Program-made: the position numbers and the translations under genes
Assembly (NCBI RefSeq): GCF_954871325.1
Contig: NC_088776.1
Location: 49,618,569 to 49,682,568, forward strand
DNA from: Gordionus sp. m RMFG-2023
Taxonomy: Eukaryota; Nematomorpha; Gordioida; Chordodea; Parachordodidae
Direction of reading: 5' to 3'
Length of the DNA: 64,000 nt
Notes under the pieces: model-generated
The model's input: only the letters and a program-made list of their open reading frames with translations
Databases searched by the model: none
What the model was told of the DNA's origin: nothing
Shown here: piece after piece, positions 13,001-28,000 of the stretch
Layout: every line of letters begins with the position of its first letter
Position numbering within the stretch: the first letter of the stretch is position 1

Positions 13001-16000
13001 TGATTTATAAAATGGTTGAAGAGCCGTAATTGACATTGGGAAAAAATAATTAGATATAGATATTAAAAATATGATAGCCAAAAAATTTAATAGGCCAGAT
13101 AAATTCTCGTGAAATTTAAATAGATGGGCTGGATAAATTGGAAAACTTTTTAAATGGGTTAAGCAAGAAATTAACGAACTGTGTCAGGCAACTTTTGCAA
13201 AATTCTTAAAGGGTTATGTCATTTGTATTCGCATATCAAATTTAATTTTTATAATGTAATATTTAATTTATATTTCATAATAAACATGAAATAATATGCC
13301 GTTATCTCATTTTTGGGTGAGGACATGCCCATCTCCCGTTTTTGTTAAATATTTGGAGGACATGGTTAGTTATCATTTGTACAAGCACTGCATGCATCGT
13401 CCCAAAATAGCCAGAACTCTATTTAAATACATATAATGAACTCTAGATACTTATCTGTAGTATTGTTAAATGGCACGATTTGCGCCGATTTTATTAACGG
13501 CTAGCTCATTTTTTAGCCAGAAAAATTTGGCCTGAGACTCGAAATTTATTTAATAGATGTCCAAACCTTGTGCTTGAGCAAAATTATTTTTTTGGATAAA
13601 AATATAGTTAGCCTTAATCCGCTTAAATCGAGTCGTTTAACAAAACTACTTAAATGCCTAACTTAATTTTAAAAAATTAATGTTTGTGAAAATATGTTAT
13701 AATTGCATACTAGGCTATAATCTGAATCAAAATTATGCAAGTAGAATTGTTATATTTATAGAAAAGAAAACGAGTCAATAAAAAACATAATTAGAAAGAA
13801 GGTAAAAATATAAATTGCAAGTATGAAATATACTATAAAAATAATAAAAATAAATAGTATATTGAAAATATTAATATAATTTTGAATATAAAAATATCCG
13901 CATGCAAACAAGCAGGTGTGTAAATAAAATATTAAATAGTAATTTTTTTGGCTGAGAACCCGGATTCTACTATTTTTTGAAGTCGGCTAATAATGGATCA
14001 TTTTATCAAAATGAACTAAGGAAATATCACAACTTATTAGCAAGGAACAAAGGAAAAGTGACGTTCTCACCAATAATCGTCCCTCGAGAAGCAATAATGC
14101 AATTTCTACTATTCCCCTTAACTCAAAAATCGAGAACAACACATTTCAATCTAACGTCCCCAGGCCTACACGAAATGATTGCCAATTATCGCCCACCCTT
14201 GCTTCCTCTTCTCCTATGGTGGATGTCGATTTAAGTTTTTCGCCGATTAGCAACAAAGCAAAAATCACTTCACCAAGATTTATGGTTTTTGATATATATG
14301 CTTAGATTACGTATATATATAAACCAATAGCACCAATATTATTTTTTTTACCGATACTGATAGAATTTGTTTTTTAAAATGAAATAAAACCCTTAGTAAA
14401 ATTATTTTTATATTTGTAATTTAAGCCATAAAATTGCCTTTCAAACCTAATGTAACTTGTAAGGTCGCAATATAGTTTTCTAGTATCTTTATTCTTAATA
14501 AAGTTGATTCCGCAATAAAAAATTTAAAAAAAAGAAAGCTAGAAAAAAATCAAACAACGCCTTTTTTTATCATTTAATATCGGTTTTATGTTGAATATAT
14601 TATTTAAAAGTAAAATTCTAAGGCATTAAATAATACAGGTATGGTGGAGCTTAGTTATCAAGAAATAAAAAAGGAAGGAAAGAAAGATAAGCTTTTAAAC
14701 ACTTTCTCTCTTATCTGTTTAGAAATTTGTACATCAATTTTTTCTTCTTTAAAATTCATGGTTCAATATGGCATTTGAATTTTTTTTTTTAAATAAGGGT
14801 TAATAATTATTTTGGCTATCGGTTAAAAATAAAATTATAGGCCTATACAAAGTATAAATAACTATATCTGAACATCTCCCAATATATTTTTTATTGTTCT
14901 GATGTTTTTTTTCTTCCCATTATTTATTTTTATCAATAATCTTTCTATATGTAACCAATTAAGGGCACTTCGAAATTTTGATAATTATCTTATAGCTTTA
15001 TTTGTATCATTTTATCAACTCTTATTTTGAACTCGTCGATAAAATTTCAAAATATGGATGTAGCATGTCGTTCTCCTTTATTCAATTACGATTTTTTTTT
15101 TACTTATTTCTTTATAGGTAATTTTTGTCTGTTTTCTCCCTTCCAAATAAAAACGCAAACGCTTCAATTTGGAAATACTGTATCACTCCTTTTTTTAAAA
15201 AAAATATATTAATTTACAGCCCCAATCGGATATTGAAAGCGAGGGTGGAAGCGAGATGGGAGAAGAGATGGCTGTTCAAGATTTTGCCAATATAGACGTA
15301 TTTTCCAAGGAGCAGCTGTTTTACAAGGTCAAGAGGGTATTGACGCAATTGACAAAATATAGGGGCAGATATTCCGAGGTTTTAAAATCAATTTTTTTTT
15401 TATAATTTAAACGTGCTTATCAAAACCTCTAATTTTTACGTAAGCTTATTTTAATAATTAAAATATTCCGATTAATTTTAGAGGGGAGATATGGCTTTGA
15501 TTAATATCAATTGACCTTATTAAAGGAAGTAGGGTACAATAGTTATATTTTTCTATTTAGTAATGGTTATCTCAATTTCTTCAAATCATACTCATATCTT
15601 ATATTTTTGTAGAAATTAGAATAATATTTTTTCCTCAGTAGATATTATCGTAATTTATTAATAATCATTTGAAGATTACATGTTTTTCATTTTAAAATAA
15701 TCGATTTCAATATTATTATTTTTTAATTATTAATTATAGATCACGCGTTGTTTTTTTTAAAATAAATAATAATAATAAAACAATATTATATTTTTTAATC
15801 AAAAAAATAATATTAAAAAATCGATTATTTAAAAAAAAACAACGCGTGATCTATAATTAATAATTAAAAAATAATAATATTGAAATCGATTATTTTAAAA
15901 TAAAAAACATGTAATCTACAAATGATAATTAATAAATTACGATATGTCCTCCGCCGAAAATTGAATTCCTTCTCAACCCGGTACTACTCTCCCATCAAAA

Positions 16001-19000
16001 AAGAATCTAGTTCTATATCTGTCATTTCTAAGTCAACGATCTCCGGCGCTTCGGTTGGTCCATTGCTTGTTTTTCCCACTGGATCCAACGTCTCTGTCAC
16101 CGTGGGCGTCACCCTTGATATTGGCACCTCTTGTATCACAGATCCTGTCGGGAATTCTCTTGTTGGCTGCCGCTCCAACTGTCTCCTCGGTCTTCGTGAA
16201 CATCTGTCTTGTAAATGATCCCTTGATTGACAAAGATAACATGTTCTCGGGGGATTTCGTCCCCTTCTCATCGGGTTTGATTGGACCGCCGGCGGAGGGA
16301 ATTCGGCTAAGCGTTCTTCGGTATTCTGCGTATACACACTTATCCTAATGATCATCCCCGGTAAATATATAAATTTGTGGACTAACATATTTAAATTAAT
16401 TAAAAAAAATTAATTTTCAAAAAATATTTTAATAATTTTAGTTTTAAAAAAAAAATTATAATTTAATCTTCAAGAAAAGAACAACTTTAAAAAAAAAAAT
16501 TTTGAAAATTAATTTTGATTAATTTGTAGAGTAAAAAGAGTTGTGAACAAGGTTGTTGTAAAAAAAGGGTTGTTTGTAATTGAACACAAGGGGAAAAAAT
16601 GTAAAATTTGGGATGTTTGTGGAGAAAAATTACAAGAGTTGTTAAAATTTACGAGCGTGGCAAGTTTTGGCAAAATAATTATGGGGTCTCATAAATAAAA
16701 AAATTGGCGTTGTTTTTAAAAAATTTTTAAGAGTTGTTCTTTTCTTGAAGATTAAATTATAATTTTTTTTAAAAAACTAAAATAATTAAAATATTTTTTG
16801 AAAATTAATTTTTTTTAAATAATTTAAATATGTTAGTCCACAAATTTATATATTTACCGGGGATGATCATTAGGATAAGTGTGTATACGCAGAATACCGA
16901 AGAACGCTTACCCGAATTCCCTCCGCCGGCGGTCCAATCAAACCCGATGAGAAGGGGACGAAATCCCCCGAGAACATGTTATCTTTGTCAATCAAGGGAT
17001 CATTTACAAGACAGATGTTCACGAAGACCGAGGAGACAGTTGGAGCGGCAGCCAACAAGAGAATTCCCGACAGGACCTGTGATACAAGAGGTGCCAATAT
17101 CAAGGGTGACGTCCTAGGTGACAGAGACGTTGGATCCAGCGGGAATAAAAAGCAATGGACCAACCAAAGCGCCGGAGATCGTTGACTTAGAAATGTCAGA
17201 TATAGAACTAAATGCTTTTTTGAGGGGAGAGTAGTACCGGGTTGAGGGGGAATTCAATTTTCGCCGGAGGACATATCGTAATTTATTAATTATCATTTGT
17301 AGATTACATGTTTTACATTTTAAAATAATCGATTTCAATATTATTATTTTTTAATTATTAATTATAGATCACGCGTTGTTTTTTTTTAAATAATCGATTT
17401 TTTAATATTATTTTTTTGATTAAAAAATATAATATTGTTTTATTATTATTATTAAAGTTGTTAAAAAAGAAAAAAAAAATTTTTCTCATCATTATATTTC
17501 TTTGGATTGAAATTTAAAGAAATTAAAAAGTAAAAAAAAAATATAGTCATCAAGAATTATTTTACTGAAAATACAAAATGTAGAAGAAAATTAAAGAAAA
17601 GTAAGATTTTTTTTGTTGAATAAGAAAAATAGTTGGAGTCTATTTAAAGTGTTGACTGATAAAAAAAAGGGGCGTTGAATTAAGCAGCTAAATTAAGTGT
17701 TGAACGGTTTTAAAAGTGAGAAATACCAAGTGTTGATCGTTTTTAAAGTTGAGAAATATCACAGATATGATTTTGTGAAATTATTAAAAAGGAAAATAGG
17801 AATTCAATCAGTTATTTACTGTGTAAGAGTTGGGAAAGTGTTTTGGAAATTCAGGGAGTATGATTTTAAAAAAAATATATAATATATAATTGAAGGTTTT
17901 GACACATCGTATTTTAGAAATATATTATTTCATCCCTTATATATATCTCATTTACGTATTAATATGATTATATAGTTAGTTATATATTATTTATTTATCG
18001 TTAATTGCAGGTAACACACGCGTACAAGGTTCTGGAAAAAGAGCGCGAAAAAATGCAAGTAATGAATGCTTAAAGAATGTTATATTCCATCTACATTTCT
18101 TATAAATAAATTTTGGATGATTTACAATCCCCTTATTTTGAGGATTTCGACATAGATCTATTTATAAAGGATATAAAATAATTGCTATTCTTCTATTAAA
18201 ATGAAACAATTACATAATTTTAAAAAATTTTGATCTGTTATAGAATGCTCTCCTGCAATTCCAAGATAAATCTCTCAGGAAAATTCACGAGATGAAGGAA
18301 ACGTGCCAATTAACCCAACAAGCCAAAGCCCACATGGAGTACTCCTACCGGCTCCTGTTGGAAGAGAAGGAGGAACAAATAAATGTTCTCAAAACTCAAG
18401 TATAAAATTGCATATGCGATTTAATAATTCATTATTACCAATGCTTTTTAGTAAGAGTGTAACATCAACTATCATACAAGTAAATGTTATGTTTTATTAT
18501 ATTGTTTAACCTCAAATTAATAAATTTTTATATTTGAGTTGACATTAAGATCATTGTTTTTGTATCTAAAATTTAAATTGACAATATCATATTATCGTAT
18601 TTTAAGATCCAAAATATTTTAATTATAGAATCTACATTATCGACTTGTACATCATATAAATACATTTAAAACCTAATAAAATGCGGATTATAAATTCTAC
18701 AATATTAAAATAAACTTGCCTCCTCTCGCATTGCTAGAAATCAAAATTTCTATTTTTAAAAAAAAATTTATACCTTTAATGCATTCGTATATATTTTTTG
18801 AGGTTATTATTGCCTGTGTATGATTGCTGCCTACCTTAAAAAATTGTTCTATCAATTTTATGAAAAAAATATATAGGTGCAATATTTTAAAGAAAACAAA
18901 TATAATGGAACCGATGAAATTTCGCCTCATCAGGAATCATCAATAGTCATATCTTCTCAAAATCATTCTGGTAAATTTAAAACGAGTATTTTTTTTATAG

Positions 19001-22000
19001 ACAAGCTTAATTATATAATAATGCGAAAATGAAAACATGCAAAGAGAAGTTTGTGTAACTTTATTTGGCCTCATAAATTTCGCTCACAAATTTAAAAAAA
19101 ATAATCAAGAATTTGAAACAATTTTTTTTTCTAAAAAATAACTATGAATCCAAATTTTTAGGAAATAAACATTTTTATATAAAAAAAAAGGCCAAAGGGA
19201 AAACTCAAAATTACTTTTATAAAGACACAAGAATGCCAAAAGCCTTTATAGGGGAAATCCACCTAATATTGTTACCCCCTCCCCCCCCCATCACCAACAA
19301 AATCATAACTACGTCTATGCTCTCGGTATGGCGATTTTTTGTTAAAGTGAACAAAAATTTTTTAGTGTTCAAGCAAGTTCACTATTAACGAGTTTAGTTT
19401 TTAAATAATTATAAACCAAATTTATCGATCTAATAATGAAATTTGTTATCCTAATATTTATATCAGAAACCTGCAGGGTAGGACGTATTTTAATTTTTTT
19501 TTAAATATACCAAAAAAAAAATTTTTAAATACTGTACTGGGTCTTTTTTTAAAAAATACCCGGGCCAGGCTGAATATTTTAAAACAGAATATTTTAAATC
19601 GCCTATATTATCCATATAAATTTAAAATATATTTAATATATTTTAACAAAATTGGACCTGTCTAATTTTTGGCCAGGTAAATTTTAGGCCGGGCCGTGCA
19701 TACAGTACCCCTACACGTCTGGTAAATATAATAAGATTGATAAAAAAATTTATAGCATTTAGGGTTGGCATATGTGGTCAATAATTTGATTAACTAACAG
19801 ATTATTGTTTGCCTTAATATGATCAATATTATTTGTAATATTGTCGGATATATTTTCAACGTTAATTTCCTTATCTTCTTCATCATCATTAGTGACATTT
19901 AAAACTTCTTGAACACTAAGGGGTGTTACGTGACCTTTATGGATAGCTTCTAATGTGTTTCTTTCTTTTTTTTTTATATGAAATTTATAAATAATCTTGA
20001 CCCTCCTTTTTTTCATGCACGTTTCAAATAAAATTCTTTTCACGCTTATCAACCGAGTTTTTCTATAATTAATTTCTAGCGATTAAAATTGAGTAAATGA
20101 ATAAATAATTTTGATGCACCTTTCAAAACCAGTCTCGGTCGATACTTTTAGAATTAACCGATTTTGGTATCCCTATCATCTAAAAAAAGCCGTGTCTGTG
20201 CATTTCTGATTAAACGCTCATCCACGCGTAATCTGTTGTTATACCATATTTTTAAAATAATTTATATTAGACCAAACAACCGAAATGACGGATATAGAAA
20301 ATACCGGAAAACCCAGCGAGCCATTTTCGCATTATTTATTAGATTCCGAACAATTACCTACCAGATCAGCTGATTTTCAAACCTATAAAGTTTGCTTCGA
20401 AAAATATTTATATTTATCATAATATATTCCTAAAATGTTTATAAAAAAAAATCAAAAATTGTTTGGGTTTCGACAGTTTTTGAACTGGCTCAATTTCTTA
20501 TTCATATCCCAGCTCCATTTTTATTTTTAAGGCCTACCTTTTTTAATATAAAAATATTTGATAATTTCTTAACCCGGTTTTCTAAATTGGTAGAGATGGA
20601 TGTAAAATAAAATCGAAAATATGAGAAGCATGATTATTTAGATGATTCATCACATGATTTTCAAGCTAACTTTAATACAATAATTTTATTTTTAAAAAGA
20701 AATCATCCCAGGCAGGTTTATAATATATTTTTATTTTAAAATGCTCTAAATCAGGGTTGTGCATTTGACCGGTCAAATACGTTTCGGTCAATTGACCGAT
20801 ATTTGACCGGTCAAATATGGTCAAATTCAAATATATGTTTTTTTAAAGTTAATATTAACTTTATTTTGAATATAATAGTAAAATAAAATCTATAATATTA
20901 ATTTTTTAAATTCATTGTCATTCAATAACTAACGTGTAGCTATTGTAGCGGAGTTCTTGTTCTGATTCATTTTCAATATTATCATTTTCTTTAATATTTT
21001 TTAATCAATTTTCCTGATGTCTTAGATCTTCAATCGATTTCCATTTTCATAAGAATATTAACCCTAATCGACCTATTTCTTTCTAAAGAAGAAGTAGAAC
21101 TAGGAATTGTTAGTCTCTTAATGGGCAGGGTGGACAAAGTTTAATCTATTAACTAGAGGTCGGAATTGATTGTTTCTGGAAATTATACTTTCCGCATAAT
21201 TTGCTATATTAAACATGCTGTTTTTGCTTCTGAAATTAATTATATCACTTAAAATATTTTGGTCATCACTATCTTGTAAAAGAGCTAATTCTTGAATTAT
21301 ATCACATACTTGTGAGTTCTCCTTTTGATATTGTGAACACAAAAAATAAGCAAACATTGTGATCACATGTATTTACATCTTTTTTCCCTTTTTTAAACAT
21401 ATTTTCAATTTATTCTTCCTTTAAATTTTTTAGAGTATTTGACCGTATTTGACAGGTCAAATACTCCTCCGGTCAATTGACCCGTCAATTGACTGAATTT
21501 GACTGGTCAATTGACCGACTTGCCAACCCTGCTCTAAATACTTCCCATTTTTTAAAAATTTTTGGTCATATTAAAAAAAATTATGAATGTTTTTAAAATC
21601 GAAAATGAATGAATGTTTAATTTAAATTATCCATCCATCGCAGGGTTTTTTTTCTTCAAAATATTACTATTCCGCATATTTACCACTATACAAATAAAGG
21701 AAACTTTCTCAGTTGGATTTTTGACAGAAGAAATCGAGAAATCGCCCGTTAGCGGAGGCGACGAGAAAGAACTTAGAGAAGCTCTCGAAATGGCTTTAGA
21801 TAGGCTGAGAGATACACATAAACGTTTGCAAGAGACCGAAAAAAAATTGGGGGGTTAAATAAAATAAAATATTTACTATATTATTTTTTAAAATTTATTC
21901 ACAATAATTTTCGTCCTTTGATTCAATCCTGGACATCCGCCCACTAAGTCCTTCCAGGAGCTTTTGCTTGTTGCTGCTAGGCGTGATATTTCAATGTTAG

Positions 22001-25000
22001 GATAATGGTATACTGATTTTTTTTTATCTTTTTTGAAATATCGGTTAACGGCCAAGAGTGAAATTAAAAACACCACACTTTAAGTATTATCATTTCTATC
22101 AAGCATCAGAATTCATCAATTATCTAGCCCAATAAATTTTTGCCTAGCCCAACCCAAATAAAATTTTTACAGATATTAACCAGCCTCTCCCAGCCATTGC
22201 AGACCTCTAATGTACATATCGAATTTTTGAATGACAGTCAGCATTTTTTTTGACAAAATATCAAATTAGCTCATTACTTATCTGTATATATATTTTCAAC
22301 AATTACTAAAGCATTAACTTTATACTTACAAAGTAAATAATATATTAAACTTAAATTTTTTTATGATGTATGACATTTATCAATCTAAATCTATAATTCT
22401 CTGTTAAATATTAGTATTTAATTTAAATCGCGATTTAAATCAAAAATACAAATTTTGCCAACCCTATCGGCAATATTAGATCTTCCTCCATCGGCAAACC
22501 CCTATCTGGATAGTTATTATATGAATTTAATAGCCTATTCGAGAAGTTTAGTTTGAATCACGTTTAAGACGACCAAGGATCTGATTGTAATGACGAAAAT
22601 ATTATTTGTGTTATGATTGATTTTTTTCGCTAATAAATGACCAAAGAATCTTAGGGTGCCCTTTACTGAAAAAATAATTATTTATTTTATTTATAAATAT
22701 AATTATAAAATGATTATATTTAGAACGAGACGGTAAAACATTGACTCATATTCAAGGTGGTGCACTATCCCTTACAGATGATTCAGTAATAAAGGATAGA
22801 ACATCTCTAAGAGTAATAGAGCTAGAATCGGAATGCTCCGAACTAAGGGAAAGTTTACAGTATTTGGAACACGAATTCGTGATTAAGGTAAAATTTAAAT
22901 TAAATGCCAATCAACAATTTCCAAACGTTGAACTCTAATTTTTATGAGATATGGACCATATTTTTATAAAATATTATATTGGCAGATAAAATATATTTTA
23001 TTAATAAAAAAAATATGAATGTTGATAAATGTATTTATAATAATATGTTTAATTTAAAAGATGTATTGATAATTTTTTGAATATGTACTTAAAATAGTAT
23101 TATATCTTCAACTTTTTTTAAACCTCAAAGATTAACGTTTCAAAATTTAAAACAAATATAAAAAATATATATGAATGAATAGGTAAATGAAGCCCAGGAA
23201 TTAGAGGAAAATTTGGGAATACCTCAAGATAACGAAAATGATGACCAGAAAAATGAAACGAATAATACTCAGGACAATTGGAATTGGTCCGCACCAAACA
23301 TCGAAAATATTAGTATTAATGACCGGGAACGAGGAAAGATAGACTTAAAAAACAAATTAGAAATAACGGAAGGAAAATTGGCTAAGATCAAGCACGATAA
23401 ATCTCTCATGGAGCAAGAGTTCGAGGAAAGGTTGGATGCACTTTTTTATTCTTTTTTTTTCTCCGAGTTTAAATTGGCCCATTATATATGCATATTATCA
23501 ACAGAACCTACACTCCACGTTGAGTTAGTTAATATATTAGATTGTTAAGTTGTTTACTCTTATTCTTTATCAAATTTGGATATATATAAATTGAATGAAA
23601 TCGTAAAAATATTAAAAAATAAAGACATCAACTAATACACTTGAATAATGCATAAACTAAATTATTGACAGGTTTAGAGCCTCTGAGATCAGGTATTTGG
23701 AATGCGCTAAGGTTTCTCAAGACGATATAACAGCCAGAGAAGCCGTTAATTTTTTCCTGTCGTCCGAGATGAACAAGATTAGAAGCGAGCTTGAAGATGT
23801 CCTTAGAAGTAAATGTCAGTTGGAAGATCAAATTTCTCTATTGAAATCGGAGATAGAACCAACAAAGGCAAATTTACATAAACACGAAAAGATAGTAGCG
23901 GAATTTCAAGCGAACCATATAAACTATAAAGTAATTAGAATTTTTTTTTAATATATGGTCAAAATATTTTATGTATGGTTAAAAAAAAATTTTAAATAGA
24001 AGAATGAAAGGGAAAATAGATAAATATAATTAAATTTTTAAAGAAAGAACCATTCTATTTATAAATCTATTTTTATGGTTTTTACGACGAATAAATAATT
24101 TAGACAATGGCTGATGATTATGCCAATATTCAGAAAGATTTGGAACGTTTGAGGAACGAATTAGACGAAAAATATCGAGAATTGGAGATAATTAAAACTG
24201 AACGCTCCAGAGACAACGATAAGTAAATTAATAATAAAATAATTTATTTAAAAAAGTGGATCGGCTTAATGATAATCATAAATAATAATTATCCTATTTA
24301 ATTTTAATACATATTGTAAAAATATTAGAATTTAACCAATTAATTATCTTTAAAAAACTAAATTTTTTTCTTCATAGAATTAAAGCACTAGAAAGTAAGC
24401 ACTTGAGCTCTGCATCAGATAAGGATTTTCTCATCAAAAACCTATCAAATGAGCTAGCAAGCCTTAAATCGGTGCTGGAAGAAGATGGGAGGCTTAAATC
24501 TGAAGCAGAACTTACCATTTACCAACTGAAATTGGAATTGCTCAGGGCGAACACTGTATTGAAAGAAAACTCAGCATCAGATAAGGATTCCCTCATCAAA
24601 GACCTATCGAATGAGCTATTAAGCCTCAAATCGTCACTGGAAGAAAATGTGAAGCTTAAATCCGTCGCAGAAGAAACCATGTCCCAATTAGAATTGCTTA
24701 GGGCGAACACTGAATCGAGAGAAAACTTACCGTCAGGTAAGGATTCTCTCATCAAAGACCTATCGAATGAGCTATCAAACCTCAAATCGGCGCTAGAAGA
24801 AAATTTGAAGCTTAAATCCGTCACAGAACAAGCCATGTCCCAATTGAATTTGGAATTGCTTAGGACGAACACTGAATTGTTAGAAAACACAGCGTTAATC
24901 CAGGAAATGAAAGTGTGTTTCATAAAATTTAAACTAAAAAGAAGTTTTTTAAAATAATATTTGAATTTCTATTTAGGTTAGGGTCGAAGAGTATGATTCG

Positions 25001-28000
25001 CTTCAAATAATGTTCGATGACCTTTCTTTGCAATATAGAGAAAAGTGCGAGGAATTGTCGTCCATCAAATATCAGGTCAATCAAGACCATGAAAAGTATT
25101 CATTTTTTCCTCTATAATTTTACATTTTATTTTGGTTATTATATAATGATGAATTTGAGCGGGAGATTTTAAGTTTAATTTTTTTTTAAATGATTTATTT
25201 ACGAGATACAAAACATATTCAGCACAACATAAATACTTTTCTATTTGAGAAAAACCCTTTATTTTAAGGACCATATACTAAGAAAAGTCAACGACGCCAT
25301 TTTCTATCAAATGATGATATTTATAAGAGACCTGTAGATGTACCATTTGCATTTAGGAAAAAAAAATTTTAGGCTTGGCCCGGGTATATAAAAAAATTTT
25401 AAGCCCAGGCTCGGGTATATTTTAAAAAATTTCTGGCTAGGTCTGCAGGTCTCTAATTTTTATAACGAATTATTCCTATTTCTAGGTTCTTACAATTCTA
25501 AATAAAAGTAAAATTTACATAGCCAACATAACCCTTCCATAACTTCTCTTATTTTCCATGGGGTTTTAAGTAAGGGGCTTTGCCTCTTGCGCGCACAGAT
25601 TATTACGACCTGCCCAAAAAAACCCGTCTTTTTTATCCAATTTGATGGGCTTTCTGAGAAAACCAAGCGTTTAGCTCTTATACCACCCATAGAGCTAGGC
25701 GTAAAATATCACATAATATATTTTTTTACATTTGGTTTTATATATCGGCAATTTGCGTATTGTATATTTTCTATATGTACACGGTTTAGCTTCTACTATT
25801 TATTCAATGCAATTTATTCATCTTTTATCAATTTCATTAATCCTTATTATTTTATAAATTTGAAGAGAAAAATAAATTAAATTGATTCGTTCGGATATGA
25901 ATAACAATTAGTCGATTTGAAATTTTATCGAATACTAATAATCTAAGTATTTGATTCGTTTTTTTGGAAGTAATCTAATGAGTGTAAGACATTTAAAAAT
26001 ATACATAATATATAAAACCTCTAGGTTCGAAACCCTAGACCGTAAATACCAGGAACATGTTTTAGAATCTCAAAACGCAATGGCTGCCAAGGAGGCTCAC
26101 GTACAAAGTCTAACCTTGAAATCGGAAGAACTCGAAATATCATTAGAGCACGCCATCATGGAGACTAAGTGTTTGGCGCTCAAAGAAGACATGATAAAGG
26201 CATTAAAAGAAGATCTGTTATTTAACGAAGTTATCTTACCTCTTCCAATTATTACATTTTATTCCATCAAATTTATTTTATTTAATATTATATAATGCAT
26301 TTTTTTTAACAAATAAAGATTTTAATTTTTTTCTGAAAAAAATGAAATAATTTAAGACTCTGGCAGATGAAGCTCGATATGAATTAGAGGATTTGCGTTT
26401 TAAATATCACGAAAAGTGCCGAGAAATAGAAAATCTTACCATTGAATCGATTAGGCAATAAATTAATTCATTTTATTAACCCACTTTCCGTCCACCTATT
26501 CTATGAAATAAATTTTAAAGTCCTCTTCGATTCCTGATTTTCATTCGAAACAATTTTTTTTATACTAAACTTAATTTCCAATTATACTGGATAAATTATT
26601 TTTTTTATAATTAATATTAATTAGATCGAAAGATTTATGAAATTGTTGAGGCCCGTCTAAGAAACTTTACATATATATACTTTTTTTATTATTTTAGTTT
26701 TCGATTCTTATATAAATGCATTTATAGTAACGATTCGCTCAAACGACTTTGCTAAATTTTTTGCAACGTAATTTACATAATCAAGTAAATAATAGGTATA
26801 CCTAGCGGGAAATAATGAAATCGCGATAGGTGTTTACGTATACGTATATTTCAAAAAGCATTATCTCTGTGAAGATTCAGCGGTGATTTTGCTAATGATT
26901 AATTTCGCTTAGTTTGAGCGAATCGCGCTTACAATAAATGCAGCATAAAACATTTTATACCAAAAATAAAGGTTTAAAGATGACGAAGTTGCCTCAGTCA
27001 GGGATTCGATTCTGGATCAAAAAGTAGAATTAGTTTTTTTTGTCATTTACTAAGTTTTATTTTTTTAATTAAAAAAATAATACTTAGTATCAAGAAACTC
27101 AAACTGATCTCGAAATATTTCCCGATTTCACCGCTTCAATCGAAGAAACGGGTATTTTTTGATAGTTTATTAAACTTTAAAAGGTTCGGTTTAATTCCTT
27201 TTAACGCTTACCTTAAGCACCGCTATTTTTTTTAACAATAAACTTTAAATAATTTCCAATTTATTTTACGTTCATTCTTTTCTTCTCTAAGAGAGAAAAA
27301 GCAAAGAGAAGGAAAAAAACACTACAAACTTCCGGGTGTAGAACCCAAAACATGTAAGATATTTATGTATCGGTAACTATATTAGGGATATGGTGTGGAC
27401 ACGGAACCGTTTTAAAGGTAGAGGGTTTAAAGGTTCTAGTCAAAATAAATAAAATTTTTAAAATAGTTTTTAAAAAAAATTTCCCCATTAAATTCATGAA
27501 AAATAACCTAATTTTTGAGTAATCATTTTTTTTCTCTTCCCATTTTTCAAAATTTTATAGTTTTTTTTATACTTCCATTTTATAGGTAATATCTTGTTTA
27601 AATTATTAAATAAAGATTATAATTCAAAATTTTTAGAAAGAAAGCATTTTTATAAAAAAAAAGGCGAAACCGAAAAATTTAATATAGCCAAAGGCCTACA
27701 ATACGTGCGTGGACCTAGATTTCCAATAAAATTTACTGGGAAAACCCCAACTAATGTCCTCCCCTCCCCCATTAACAAAATTTATGATATGCTTGTGTTT
27801 TGTAGTGTAGTTAATAATATTTTATTATAAATGATATTAAAGGCTATGCGATTAAATAAAACATAATTATAAATTAATTTTTAAATTTTTACTTGTAAGT
27901 TATAGTAATATTATATATTTATCTGGAGAAAAAATGTTAGAAGGAAAGGAGGAGAAATAGTTTATTTATTATTGTGTCTCACGTTGCTCCCCTTATTTTC

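Noticed and set aside
13977-14234. 85-codon open frame starting at an ATG
   Set aside because: A different frame of the same segment gives the Ser/Pro/Asn-rich reading that joins golgin exons 1 and 3 in phase; the longer frame is a shadow.
20164-20373. 69-codon plus-strand frame next to golgin exon 7
   Set aside because: It has no ATG start, overlaps the exon in another frame, and its phase does not fit the neighbouring golgin exons.
24519-24923. 134-codon minus-strand frame
   Set aside because: It is the mirror of the golgin tandem-repeat exon; the plus strand has the splice sites and the family match.
26015-26040. tRNA T-arm-like GGTTCGAAACC
   Set aside because: No acceptor, D or anticodon arms fit around it, and the word is the start of golgin exon 15.
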